A stretch of DNA of 53,652 nucleotides from Candidatus Cryptobacteroides choladohippi (GTDB lineage: Bacteria; Bacteroidota; Bacteroidia; Bacteroidales; UBA932), in the NCBI GenBank assembly GCA_018065985.1, contig JAGHSF010000047.1, positions 1 through 53,652 of the forward strand, written 5' to 3'. Positions 36,029 to 43,404 of this stretch are shown piece by piece. Every line of letters starts with the position of its first letter. The first letter of the stretch is position 1. The notes under the pieces are model-generated. The model was not told where the DNA came from. It did no database searches and saw nothing but the letters and a program-made list of their open reading frames with translations. The position numbers were made by a program, and so were the translations under genes.

Positions 36029-36436
36029 ATGATAAGGATGTATGTATATACGGCGGGCGATGAGAATCTCGTGGCCATCGACGGCAGGGACGTGATGATT
36101 CCAAGGTTCAGAAACAGGCGCACGACCCATGCCCTGTGCCTTATGAACGGCCTTGACGGGACCATCGTTCTTGACAATGCCGATGACGCCGACTTCCGGC
36201 TGGAATACCGTTCAAAGGACGGCATGGAGACTGAGCCGACCGAGGCCGCAAGACGCTGCGCCGTGGCATTCGCCGACCTCCTCGGCGTAAAGCCATTTCA
36301 TACGAAGGACTACTGTTTCGATGACCTTGCCGGCAGACACTCCGCATGCATACTCTCACATCTTGGCGAGAGCAAGACGGTCTCGATTGATGACCGGCCC
36401 TCGAACGACATAGTCTGCGAAGGCGAATTCGAATAG
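36029..36436 (+). CDS. Half-length DapF-like protein lacking the catalytic cysteine
   Basis: A 135-aa protein that resembles only the N-terminal lobe of diaminopimelate epimerase (normally about 270 aa, two lobes). Correspondences are YVYTAGDENLVAIDGRD for the GNDF-type start, LDGTIVLDNADDADFRLEYR for the DxLLxxE strand, and KDGMETEPTEAARRCAVAFA for the ADGSEAEMCGNGARC loop. The catalytic Cys position is Thr/Glu here. Epimerase activity is therefore unlikely; a binding or structural role is possible. It follows the DUF4249 gene by 3 nt. Confidence 0.55.
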   Translation: MIRMYVYTAGDENLVAIDGRDVMIPRFRNRRTTHALCLMNGLDGTIVLDNADDADFRLEYRSKDGMETEPTEAARRCAVAFADLLGVKPFHTKDYCFDDLAGRHSACILSHLGESKTVSIDDRPSNDIVCEGEFE

Positions 36437-36443
36437 ACAATCC

Positions 36444-36543
36444 GTCCGGAGGAGGAGTGCCACCAAGCGGATTCGGGTTCGAGACGAGCGGCCGCGCAGC
36501 AGCGTCGCAGAATCCCGTAGCGGGTGGCACTCCTCCTCCGGAC
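36444..36543. repeat. 21-bp perfect inverted repeat between convergent genes
   Basis: Arms 36444-36464 and 36523-36543 are exact reverse complements (the arm begins GTCCGGAGGAGGAGTGCC), separated by 58 nt. Inside, GGATTC and GAATCC can pair as well. It fills the gap between the DapF-like gene and hrpB. It could be a bidirectional terminator or a small palindromic mobile repeat; there is no T-run. Confidence 0.75.
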
Positions 36544-36561
36544 GCCTGTTCAAGTGCGGGG

Positions 36562-39036
36562 CTACTTCTTCCTGACACCGCGTACGGCATCAGCCTCCAG
36601 AGGATTGTCTGGCCAGGAATGCTTGGGATAGCGGCGGCGCAGTTCCTTTCTGACCTCGAAGTAGGTCCCGTTCCAGAAACTGGCCAGGTCGCTGGTAAGC
36701 TGCACGGGCTTGTATCCAGGGGAGAGCAGTTCCATGAGCACAGGAAGCCTGCCATCATCGACACGCGGGGTGTCAGTCAGGCCGAAACACTCCTGCAGGC
36801 GCACCCTCAGCACCGGAGCCAGGGCTCCCTGGCGGTATTCGAGGCGTATCCTGCTGCCTGTCGGGACCTCCATGTGAGACGGGGCCAGGCGCTCGACCGC
36901 CCGCTGCCGGTCATAGTCAAGAAGGCCCCAGAGCACCTCCGTGAGGTCGATCTTCTTAAGTTCCGTGGCGGTGGTTGCCTTCCCGGCATAGAAGGGCAGC
37001 CAGTCCGTCGCACGTTCGAGCACCGCCTGCGTGGAGAGATCAGGCAGTTCCAGCTCGGGATGCCATGATGCTACGGCGGAGACTCTTCTCTGCAGATTCT
37101 GGACGGCATCCGAGAAATCGAACATGCTGGTACCATACTTGCGCGCGGCCTCGCACAGCACCTCCGACATCTTCTCACGGGGCACGTCGGACAAAGGCCT
37201 GGAGTCAGCCAGGAGCCCTCCCACGCGCCATTCCTGCCTTGCCACAACGGCATTCTCGCGAGGGTCCCATACCACCTTGGCGGTGAGGCGGGCAATCGGC
37301 ATGAGCAGGTCCAGGCGAACACGGGCGGCAAGGAAGACACGGCCGGTCATCCCAGGCTGCACGTTGGCCGAAACCGCCACTATCCAATCCGATGTGGTCA
37401 GAGGGTCTTCACGCTCCAGCTGCACCCGGTCGCCGCTTGCCAGAGTACAGATTGCATCAGCACCCATCCGGCCTATCCTTTCAGGATATGCGGCACACAG
37501 CAGTCTTGCCTCATCATCCCAGGATGCATCCGAGTTGTCCTCAGCTGCCTTTGCAAGGCGGCGGTACTGCCCGGCAGCGCGTATGGTGCGTACCCATCTG
37601 CGGTCTCCGGTGCCGCGCCTGCGCGCCTCGCGCAGGGCAGATACCCTGAGGTCGATGTCAGCGCCGCTGCCGCTCATGGGATCCCTGTCCTCGATTATGG
37701 CCGCAAGATCGGCGGCCAGTGCGGCCAGTCCGGCATCAGATGCAGCAAAGTCAAGCATCTTCGCCAGCCTCGGATGGCAGGGATAGGCGGAAAGCCTGCG
37801 GCCGGTGGCTGTAATCCTGCCGCCTGCATCGACAGCGCCGAGCCCCTCAAGCACGGCTCTGGCCTGGGACATCTTCCACTGGGGCGGGGGAGTGAGCCAG
37901 GGCAGGTCGGATTCTCCCCACACCGCAAGATCGAGCTGCAGCGGCACAAGGTCGGTATCAAGTATCGCAGGGGTGCGGACAGGCTTCATGGAACGGGCAG
38001 TCTGCTCACGGTAGAGCTTCCAGCATATTCCAGGGGCCACCCGGCCTGCACGGCCTGCACGCTGTGCCGCCATGTCAGCGCTTATGGTCACAGTTTCCAG
38101 ATGGCTCTGACCGGTCTGAGGGTCATAGACCTGGGTACGGCTCAGTCCGGAGTCGATGACGATGCGGACGCCCTCGATCGTGAGCGAGGTTTCCGCTATC
38201 GAAGTGGCAAGCACTGCCTTGCGATGCCCCGGGCCAGAAGGAGCTATGGCACGGTTCTGCTCTTCGAAGGGCAGCATTCCGTACAGGGGATGGATGGCAG
38301 TTGTACCCAGCTCGCCCTCAAGGAGTTCGGCGCAGCGCCTGATCTCGGCCTCACCGGGGAGGAAGGCCAGGATGTCACCGTCCGACTGCCTGTGCGCCCG
38401 GAGTACGGCACGCGCAACATCTTCCGCACAGCTGCGGGGATCGGTATCCTTGTCGGAGTATCTTGTATCGATGGGGAAGGTCCTGCCTTCGCAATGGACG
38501 AGCGGCGCATCCATCGCCTTGCAGATGGAGTCGGTATCGATGGTTGCCGACATGATGACAAGCTTGAGGTCAGGCCGCAGTATGTCCTGAGTCCGGCGTG
38601 CGAGTGCAAGCGCCTCATCGCTCTCCAGGCTGCGCTCATGGAACTCGTCGAACACAAGCACCTGCACTCCCTCCAGCGAAGGGTCGTCAAGCATCATCCG
38701 AGAGAGTATGCCCTCAGTGATGACCTCAACGCGCGTCTGTGCCGATACCCGGCTCTCGAAGCGCACGCGGTAGCCAACCGTCCCGCCAACCTTTTCGCCA
38801 AGCAGCCATGCCATCCGTTCTGCGACCTGACGCGCCGCGATTCTGCGCGGCTCCAGCATCAGCACCTTTCCGCCGCCCTCCAGTGCCTGAAGGATGGTAA
38901 GCGGCAGCACGGTGGACTTTCCGGCACCGGGAGGCGCTGTGACCACCAGTGCATTCATGCCCGACAACGCGGCATTGACTTCTTCAGCAATGCCGAGTGC
39001 GGGTAATCCAAGAGAATGCAGCAGGGTGAGGTCCAT
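36562..39036 (-). CDS. hrpB: ATP-dependent helicase HrpB
   Basis: An 824-aa DEAH-type RNA helicase. Walker A is APPGAGKST (34-42), the Walker B/DEAH motif is DEFH (130-133), SATID is motif III, and QRAGRAGR is motif VI. The HrpB-specific C-terminal region follows (WLPFYAGKATTATELKKIDL). Length matches E. coli HrpB. It is the last gene of a four-gene minus-strand unit, one base after the DUF362 stop. Confidence 0.94.
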   Translation of the reverse strand: MDLTLLHSLGLPALGIAEEVNAALSGMNALVVTAPPGAGKSTVLPLTILQALEGGGKVLMLEPRRIAARQVAERMAWLLGEKVGGTVGYRVRFESRVSAQTRVEVITEGILSRMMLDDPSLEGVQVLVFDEFHERSLESDEALALARRTQDILRPDLKLVIMSATIDTDSICKAMDAPLVHCEGRTFPIDTRYSDKDTDPRSCAEDVARAVLRAHRQSDGDILAFLPGEAEIRRCAELLEGELGTTAIHPLYGMLPFEEQNRAIAPSGPGHRKAVLATSIAETSLTIEGVRIVIDSGLSRTQVYDPQTGQSHLETVTISADMAAQRAGRAGRVAPGICWKLYREQTARSMKPVRTPAILDTDLVPLQLDLAVWGESDLPWLTPPPQWKMSQARAVLEGLGAVDAGGRITATGRRLSAYPCHPRLAKMLDFAASDAGLAALAADLAAIIEDRDPMSGSGADIDLRVSALREARRRGTGDRRWVRTIRAAGQYRRLAKAAEDNSDASWDDEARLLCAAYPERIGRMGADAICTLASGDRVQLEREDPLTTSDWIVAVSANVQPGMTGRVFLAARVRLDLLMPIARLTAKVVWDPRENAVVARQEWRVGGLLADSRPLSDVPREKMSEVLCEAARKYGTSMFDFSDAVQNLQRRVSAVASWHPELELPDLSTQAVLERATDWLPFYAGKATTATELKKIDLTEVLWGLLDYDRQRAVERLAPSHMEVPTGSRIRLEYRQGALAPVLRVRLQECFGLTDTPRVDDGRLPVLMELLSPGYKPVQLTSDLASFWNGTYFEVRKELRRRYPKHSWPDNPLEADAVRGVRKK

Positions 39037-39037
39037 T

Positions 39038-40180
39038 CTATCTTGTCAGGTCCACCAGTTCGTAGTCGCGATGGCCAAGGCCGATCTTCTCGGCATGCTC
39101 AAGGCAGGCTCGCCATTCCACGGAAGGATTGGAATTCTTGAAATGGTCGTGATGGTCGCAGAATCCGTCCTTGTGCATGTTCCTGTACAGCTGGCCTCCG
39201 GGCAGAGGCGGCATCTTCTGGCATGCATCCACGCAGGCCCAGTCGAGTGCAACGGGGTCGAAGGATGCAAACATGCCGACGTCAGGAAGGATGGGAACGT
39301 CATTCTCGGCATGGCAGTCGCAGTTGGGCGAGACATCCAGCACCAGGGATATATGGAAGTTCGGCCTGCCGTCAACAACCGCCTTGGTGTATTCGGCCAT
39401 GCGGCGGCAGAGCATCTCGTTGGCGTTGCTGTCAGAGAAGCTGATGGCGTCGAAGTTGCAGGCACCCAGGCACCTTCCGCAGCCTACGCAGTTTGCCTTG
39501 TTCACGGTCATCTTCCCTGCATGCGCGTCGTACTCGAGCCCGCCGTTGGCGCATTCCCTCTGGCAGATGCGGCAGCCGCGGCAGAGAGCAGGATCGATAC
39601 TTGCCTGGCCGCTGCTGTGCTGGTCCTTCTTGCCGGCACGCGAGCCGCAGCCCATGCCGATGTTCTTGATGGCGCCGCCGAATCCGGTACACTCATGCCC
39701 CTTGAAATGCGAGAGGCTGATGAAGATGTCGGCGTCCATCACGGCACGTCCGATGTACGCTTCCTTCACATACTCGCCGTCCCTGACGGGAACGGCTATG
39801 TCGTCGGTACCTTTGAGGCCGTCGCCGATGATGACAGGGCATCCAACGGTAAGGGGCGTGAAGCCGTTCTCCCAGGCACAGTAAAGATGGTCGATGGCGT
39901 TCTTGCGGCTGCCGGGGTACATGGTGTTGCAGTCGGTGAGGAAAGGCTTTCCTCCCAGTTCCTTGACCACGTCGGCGACCGCCTTGGCGTAGTTGGGGCG
40001 GAGGAAGCTGAGGTTCCCGAGCTCACCGAAGTGCATCTTGATGGCGACGAACTTGCCCGCCATGTCGATGCTGCCTATGCCGGCGGCCTTGATCAGCCTC
40101 TGAAGTTTCTTTGCGGTACCTTCTCCGTATGCAGTTGTGTGAAAGTCAGTGAAATATACTTTCGACTTGTTATTTTCCAT
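39038..40180 (-). CDS. DUF362 protein with two [4Fe-4S] clusters
   Basis: A 380-aa cytosolic iron-sulfur protein. A DUF362 domain fills most of the chain (VAIKMHFGELGNLSFLRPNY, LSHFKGHECTGFGGAIKNIG). A ferredoxin insert has two C-x2-C-x2-C-x3-C motifs: Cys200/203/206/210 and Cys231/234/237/241. The family is thought to take part in electron transfer, but substrates are unknown. It lies between an esterase and hrpB genes. Confidence 0.88.
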   Translation of the reverse strand: MENNKSKVYFTDFHTTAYGEGTAKKLQRLIKAAGIGSIDMAGKFVAIKMHFGELGNLSFLRPNYAKAVADVVKELGGKPFLTDCNTMYPGSRKNAIDHLYCAWENGFTPLTVGCPVIIGDGLKGTDDIAVPVRDGEYVKEAYIGRAVMDADIFISLSHFKGHECTGFGGAIKNIGMGCGSRAGKKDQHSSGQASIDPALCRGCRICQRECANGGLEYDAHAGKMTVNKANCVGCGRCLGACNFDAISFSDSNANEMLCRRMAEYTKAVVDGRPNFHISLVLDVSPNCDCHAENDVPILPDVGMFASFDPVALDWACVDACQKMPPLPGGQLYRNMHKDGFCDHHDHFKNSNPSVEWRACLEHAEKIGLGHRDYELVDLTR

Positions 40181-40201
40181 GCGGAACTGATTTCAGGTTT
40201 A

Positions 40202-41053
40202 CTATTTGTCGAAGCTTCTGGTGGCAAAGGGGAGCGCGTCGCGAAGGCACATGTGCCAGTATTCCCAGGTATGCGCACCGTTGTGCACACGGAGCTCGTT
40301 GAAAATGCCTTTCTCGTTGTACTTCCTGTGAATGTCGACGGAGAGATAGACGAGGCTGTCGTCATCGCCGCAGTCGAAGAACCACTTGACAGTCTTCAGG
40401 GCAGCCACGGTGCCGTAATCGGCATTGTCGATGAAATCAAGGGCACAGGTGCTGCGTACCGACCTGACAGTCTGGTAGAAGCAGTCATGAGGCATGTCCT
40501 CGCTGTACTCTACGTCGAGCCACGGGCTCATGGCATAGCAGCTTGAGAACATGTCGGGGTGTCTCTGGCAGTATACGGTGCTTCCGCCACCGCCCATGGA
40601 AAGTCCCATTATGGCGCGATGGCCCTTGTCTGAGATGCAGCGGTATCTCTTTTCAAGAGTGGGAATGAGTTCCTGGAAGAAGAAGTCCTCATAGCGCCAG
40701 CCATCCACATTGAAATATCCGTTGTGGATGTTGTTAACGTCGGAGCCACCAGCGTTTGGCATGATAACCACGGCTTCGGCGGCCTCGCCGGAGAACATGA
40801 GTTCGTCGCAGATGCGGTGCATGCCGGCACGATTGTCCCAGTCGGAGTAGTCGCCGTAAAGGCCGTGCAGCAGATAGATGGAAGGATATGACTTTCCGCT
40901 GCTCTCGAAGCCCTCGGGAAGGTAAACGTTATAAGTGACTGACGTTCCAAGTATCTTGCTGTCAATAGTTTCAGTCAAGACCTTTCCGCCGGCAAAGGCG
41001 GTCATTGTGCCTGCGATGAGCAGAGCACAGATAGAAAGGATGATATTTTTCAT
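40202..41053 (-). CDS. Secreted esterase (CE1-like)
   Basis: A 283-aa exported alpha/beta hydrolase with Sec signal MKNIILSICALLIAGTMTAFA. YPSIYLLHGLYGDYSDWDN gives the oxyanion region, AIMGLSMGGGGS carries nucleophile Ser152, and HNGAHTWEYW carries His261. Similar enzymes remove acyl or feruloyl groups from glycans; the substrate here is unknown. Compared with the esterase at 12690-13571 it lacks a lipobox. It starts 18 nt after the nitroreductase gene. Confidence 0.87.
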   Translation of the reverse strand: MKNIILSICALLIAGTMTAFAGGKVLTETIDSKILGTSVTYNVYLPEGFESSGKSYPSIYLLHGLYGDYSDWDNRAGMHRICDELMFSGEAAEAVVIMPNAGGSDVNNIHNGYFNVDGWRYEDFFFQELIPTLEKRYRCISDKGHRAIMGLSMGGGGSTVYCQRHPDMFSSCYAMSPWLDVEYSEDMPHDCFYQTVRSVRSTCALDFIDNADYGTVAALKTVKWFFDCGDDDSLVYLSVDIHRKYNEKGIFNELRVHNGAHTWEYWHMCLRDALPFATRSFDK

Positions 41054-41071
41054 TGGAATGATTTTTATCGG

Positions 41072-41659
41072 TTACAGATATGCAACCGTCTCGGTCAGAG
41101 GACGGTAGGACGAGTGCCTGTCTGACGGCTTGGCATCGGGCGATGCATAGCCGAAGGGCATGATCAGGATGGGATGCTCACCCTCGGGCAGGCCGAGTTC
41201 GGCCTTGAGCCTTTCCGGGTCGAAATAGCCCACGGGGCAGGTGCCGACTCCAAGGCTGGCGGCCTCGAGCATCATGTGGGTCAGGACGATGGTAACGTCT
41301 ATCTCACCATAGTTGCCGTTCTTGCCGCGGGGAACCACAGTGTCGTCGCTGTAGCAGAAGATGAAGCACTGAGGGGCACCGTAGATACAGGGGGAGAGGC
41401 TGTTCATCTTCTCCATGTTGGCTGCCGAGCGCACCACGTAGATCTTCTGGGGCTGGGAGTTGATTGCAGTGGGCGCAACCTGCCCGGCCCGGAGGATGAG
41501 GTCGATTACGTCCTGCCCGACGGGAGTGGACGAGAAACTGCGCACCGAATACCTGTCGGTGGCAAGCTGAAGGAAATCAGTACTCATAGTCTTTGCTGTC
41601 TGTGCGCATCCGCATGCAAGCATTGCCGCTGCGAAGGCGATTGATACCATATGTTTCAT
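41072..41659 (-). CDS. Nitroreductase-family lipoprotein
   Basis: A 195-aa flavoprotein of the nitroreductase superfamily, first gene of the minus-strand unit to hrpB. A lipoprotein signal (MKHMVSIAFAAAMLACGC, Cys18 or 16) implies an envelope location, unusual for this FMN family. Core motifs are DRYSVRSFSSTPVG (FMN phosphate binding), APTAINSQPQKIYVV and EAASLGVGTCPVGYF. Its electron donor outside the cytosol is unclear. Confidence 0.85.
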   Translation of the reverse strand: MKHMVSIAFAAAMLACGCAQTAKTMSTDFLQLATDRYSVRSFSSTPVGQDVIDLILRAGQVAPTAINSQPQKIYVVRSAANMEKMNSLSPCIYGAPQCFIFCYSDDTVVPRGKNGNYGEIDVTIVLTHMMLEAASLGVGTCPVGYFDPERLKAELGLPEGEHPILIMPFGYASPDAKPSDRHSSYRPLTETVAYL

Positions 41660-41666
41660 AACTCAT

Positions 41667-41684
41667 CAAAATTAAGTAATTTTG
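41667..41684. promoter_or_regulatory. Back-to-back -7 elements forming a perfect palindrome
   Basis: CAAAATTA-AG-TAATTTTG is an 8+2+8 dyad. Each half is a TAATTTTG -7 element, one directed at the nitroreductase gene (ATG 7 nt away) and one at the DUF4250 gene (ATG 25 nt away). The two promoters should interfere sterically. Confidence 0.6.
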
Positions 41685-41709
41685 TGTAAACAATCAAAAG
41701 CAAAACGGA

Positions 41710-41895
41710 ATGGATCACCTTCCACTCAATGATATCCCGATGCTTGTGTCATCGATCAACTTCCTCCTCCGTGACGAGGAGTTCGACAACCTCGACCAGA
41801 TATGCTTCTACTACGAGATAGAGAGAGGCGAGATGGACCGCATCCTGGCTTCCGCCGGATACTCATATGACGAGGCGAACAACCATGTCATATAA
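41710..41895 (+). CDS. DUF4250 protein
   Basis: A 61-aa conserved small protein of the DUF4250 family, function unknown. MDHLPLNDIPMLVSSINFLL and the ending GYSYDEANNHV match the family pattern. It is acidic and probably helical. The stop lies inside the next gene (11-bp overlap), so the two are coupled. Confidence 0.85.
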   Translation: MDHLPLNDIPMLVSSINFLLRDEEFDNLDQICFYYEIERGEMDRILASAGYSYDEANNHVI

Positions 41896-42397
41896 ACGCA
41901 CATTGGCGATCTCGATAACGACTGCCGTCACTCTGTCTGTGGCAGTCCTGCTGCTGCACCTCTACGAGCGCGGCATGGTGGCACAGATCGTCAACGACGA
42001 ACGGGCCTGGGATCTCCGGGATGCCTCCCCGCGGGAAGAGGTCATCGTTTCCAGGGACGGGATGATTGCACGCTATCTCACTGAAAATGAAGATGAATAT
42101 ATTGGTGAGATTCAGGATACGGTACGGTTCCCCAGACGCGGCTCGAAGGTCGAGACGTGGTACGCAAGCGACGGGAAGGGGATAGTCAGCCTCAAAGAGC
42201 CGGGGGAGGCGCCTGCATATGCAGAACCTGACAGCACAGCCCGGGTCGTCGGGAAACTCATCTTCGAATACGGGTATTGCCCGGACAGCTATGACTGTCT
42301 GGGCCTCATGGACGGATGGTTCAAGGTCCGCCTGTCAGGCGCGGAAGGCTATATCAGGGAAGAATACGTCAACTGGGACGCAATAGATTCGATGTGA
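41885..42397 (+). CDS. Membrane-anchored SH3-like protein
   Basis: About 170 aa. The ATG at 41885 (MSYKRTLAISI) is preferred over 41867, deeper in the DUF4250 gene. A single N-terminal membrane helix (about 7-28) anchors a periplasmic domain. The C-terminal part (APAYAEPDSTARVVGKLIFE to GWFKVRLSGAEGYIREEYVN) reads like a bacterial SH3 domain, used in other proteins for cell-wall or ligand binding. I do not know its partner. Confidence 0.75.
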   Translation: MSYKRTLAISITTAVTLSVAVLLLHLYERGMVAQIVNDERAWDLRDASPREEVIVSRDGMIARYLTENEDEYIGEIQDTVRFPRRGSKVETWYASDGKGIVSLKEPGEAPAYAEPDSTARVVGKLIFEYGYCPDSYDCLGLMDGWFKVRLSGAEGYIREEYVNWDAIDSM

Positions 42398-42399
42398 TC

Positions 42400-42435
42400 A
42401 AAAAAATCCTGGCTCACCCGATCGGGCAAGCCAGG
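42400..42435 (-). terminator. Intrinsic terminator of the broken lipoprotein gene
   Basis: On the minus strand CCTGGCT (42435-42429) pairs with AGCCAGG (42414-42408), with CCCGATCGGG in the loop, followed by A and a run of T. It lies 24 nt beyond the stop at 42460 and abuts the stop of the plus-strand SH3-like gene. Confidence 0.75.
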
Positions 42436-42459
42436 GATTCGATGTATGATGCACGGGGC

Positions 42460-42763
42460 TTAGATGTCAAGGTCAAGATGACCGTCCTTCATGATCCACG
42501 ATGCATAGTCACGATAGAAATCACCCTTCATGTCGCCGGCTTTCAGGTCCGCCTTGTGACCGCTCTTGCCACCCTGCTTATACTCACCCTTATCGCCAAG
42601 CTTGTGGATGCCGAAGTGCGAGTCTGAGTTTGTCCAGTAGCAAGGGTAGTCGCTTTCGCTGTCATAAGATCCGGGATATCTCAGTGCCGCTTTCCGGAGT
42701 CATTTTCGCGCATCCTGCGACCAGAATGGACGCAAGGGCAATGAATTTGAACAATAATTTCAT
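42460..42763 (-). pseudogene. Small lipoprotein gene broken by a one-base frameshift
   Basis: The ATG at 42763 opens MKLLFKFIALASILVAGCAK, a lipoprotein signal with Cys18. Frame 1 stops after about 34 codons. The neighbouring frame continues without a break as RYPGSYDSESDYPCYWTN... and ends with GHLDLDI at 42460. The span is 304 nt, one base too many. Removing one base near 42690-42697 (a CCGG run) would restore a 100-aa protein rich in Asp, Lys and Gly. It keeps a promoter and a terminator, so the mutation is probably recent, or could be a sequencing error. Confidence 0.75.
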
Positions 42764-42783
42764 CTTCTATCTGTATAAACATA

Positions 42784-42815
42784 CAAAAATAGCAAGAAGG
42801 GTCAATTATTACAAA
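42784..42815 (-). promoter_or_regulatory. Promoter of the broken lipoprotein gene
   Basis: On the minus strand TTTG (42815-42812), a 20-nt spacer, then TATTTTTG (42791-42784), a full match to the Bacteroidota consensus. The ATG at 42763 is 20 nt downstream. Confidence 0.7.
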
Positions 42816-42990
42816 AAAATTCAACCCCGCCAGTCGAGAACCTGCCTGACAAAAGAAAGAGAAGATGGAGCATCATGGTAACAATACCTCTTTCACAATT
42901 TGAAAATATATGCAAATTTTGAATATTTCAAGAATTTTCCCTCATTCCAGTGCCTGTCAACCGGAAAACAGCCCGACAACCTTCTGAAGA

Positions 42991-43404
42991 CTACAGGAGC
43001 GTTATGGCTGCTATGTCATCCATAGGTATCCTGCTGCCATCCTTCAATATGACAAGGCGGTTTGCAGGTTCCACATTCTGGACGGTCCCTTCGGTCTTGA
43101 GGTATGCGCCGCCTTGCTTGCGGGCATCTTTCCTGAACCAGGTGACCAGAACCCTCGGATGCTCGTTGATACGGTCCATGATATCCGCCAGCGTTTCGTT
43201 GAGCGCCAGCATCTGAGCCTCATCCAGCTCACCCTTGGAATCGGTAAGGCGGGATGTCTCGCTGACCATGGCGTCATACCCTGTCAGGGCCGCGAAAGGG
43301 GCGAACTGGGCAGCACGGTCATACGCGGACATACGCTGATGCTCGCGCGGCTCGAAATGCTCTATCCCGATGATGTCGGCGTATCTGCTCCAGTCTTCCA
43401 TCAT
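42991..43404 (-). CDS. YolD-like protein
   Basis: A 137-aa protein of the YolD-like family. HQRMSAYDRAAQFAPFAALT (about 22-41) is the signature, followed by an acidic helix and a C-terminal beta region (VEPANRLVILKDGSRIPMDD). YolD-like proteins are coupled to Y-family polymerases such as UvrX in Gram-positive elements. The same pairing holds here: the start overlaps the polymerase stop by 4 bp. Confidence 0.87.
   Translation of the reverse strand: MMEDWSRYADIIGIEHFEPREHQRMSAYDRAAQFAPFAALTGYDAMVSETSRLTDSKGELDEAQMLALNETLADIMDRINEHPRVLVTWFRKDARKQGGAYLKTEGTVQNVEPANRLVILKDGSRIPMDDIAAITLL

Noticed and set aside
36465..36522. tRNA-like T-arm (GGTTCGAGAC) inside the inverted repeat
   Set aside because: No acceptor, D or anticodon stems can be drawn around it; the similarity is limited to the loop.
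38894..40546. 550-codon plus-strand open frame
   Set aside because: It lies antisense to hrpB, the DUF362 gene and the esterase gene, whose motifs are unambiguous. The translation has no family features and is a by-product of G+C-rich codon use.
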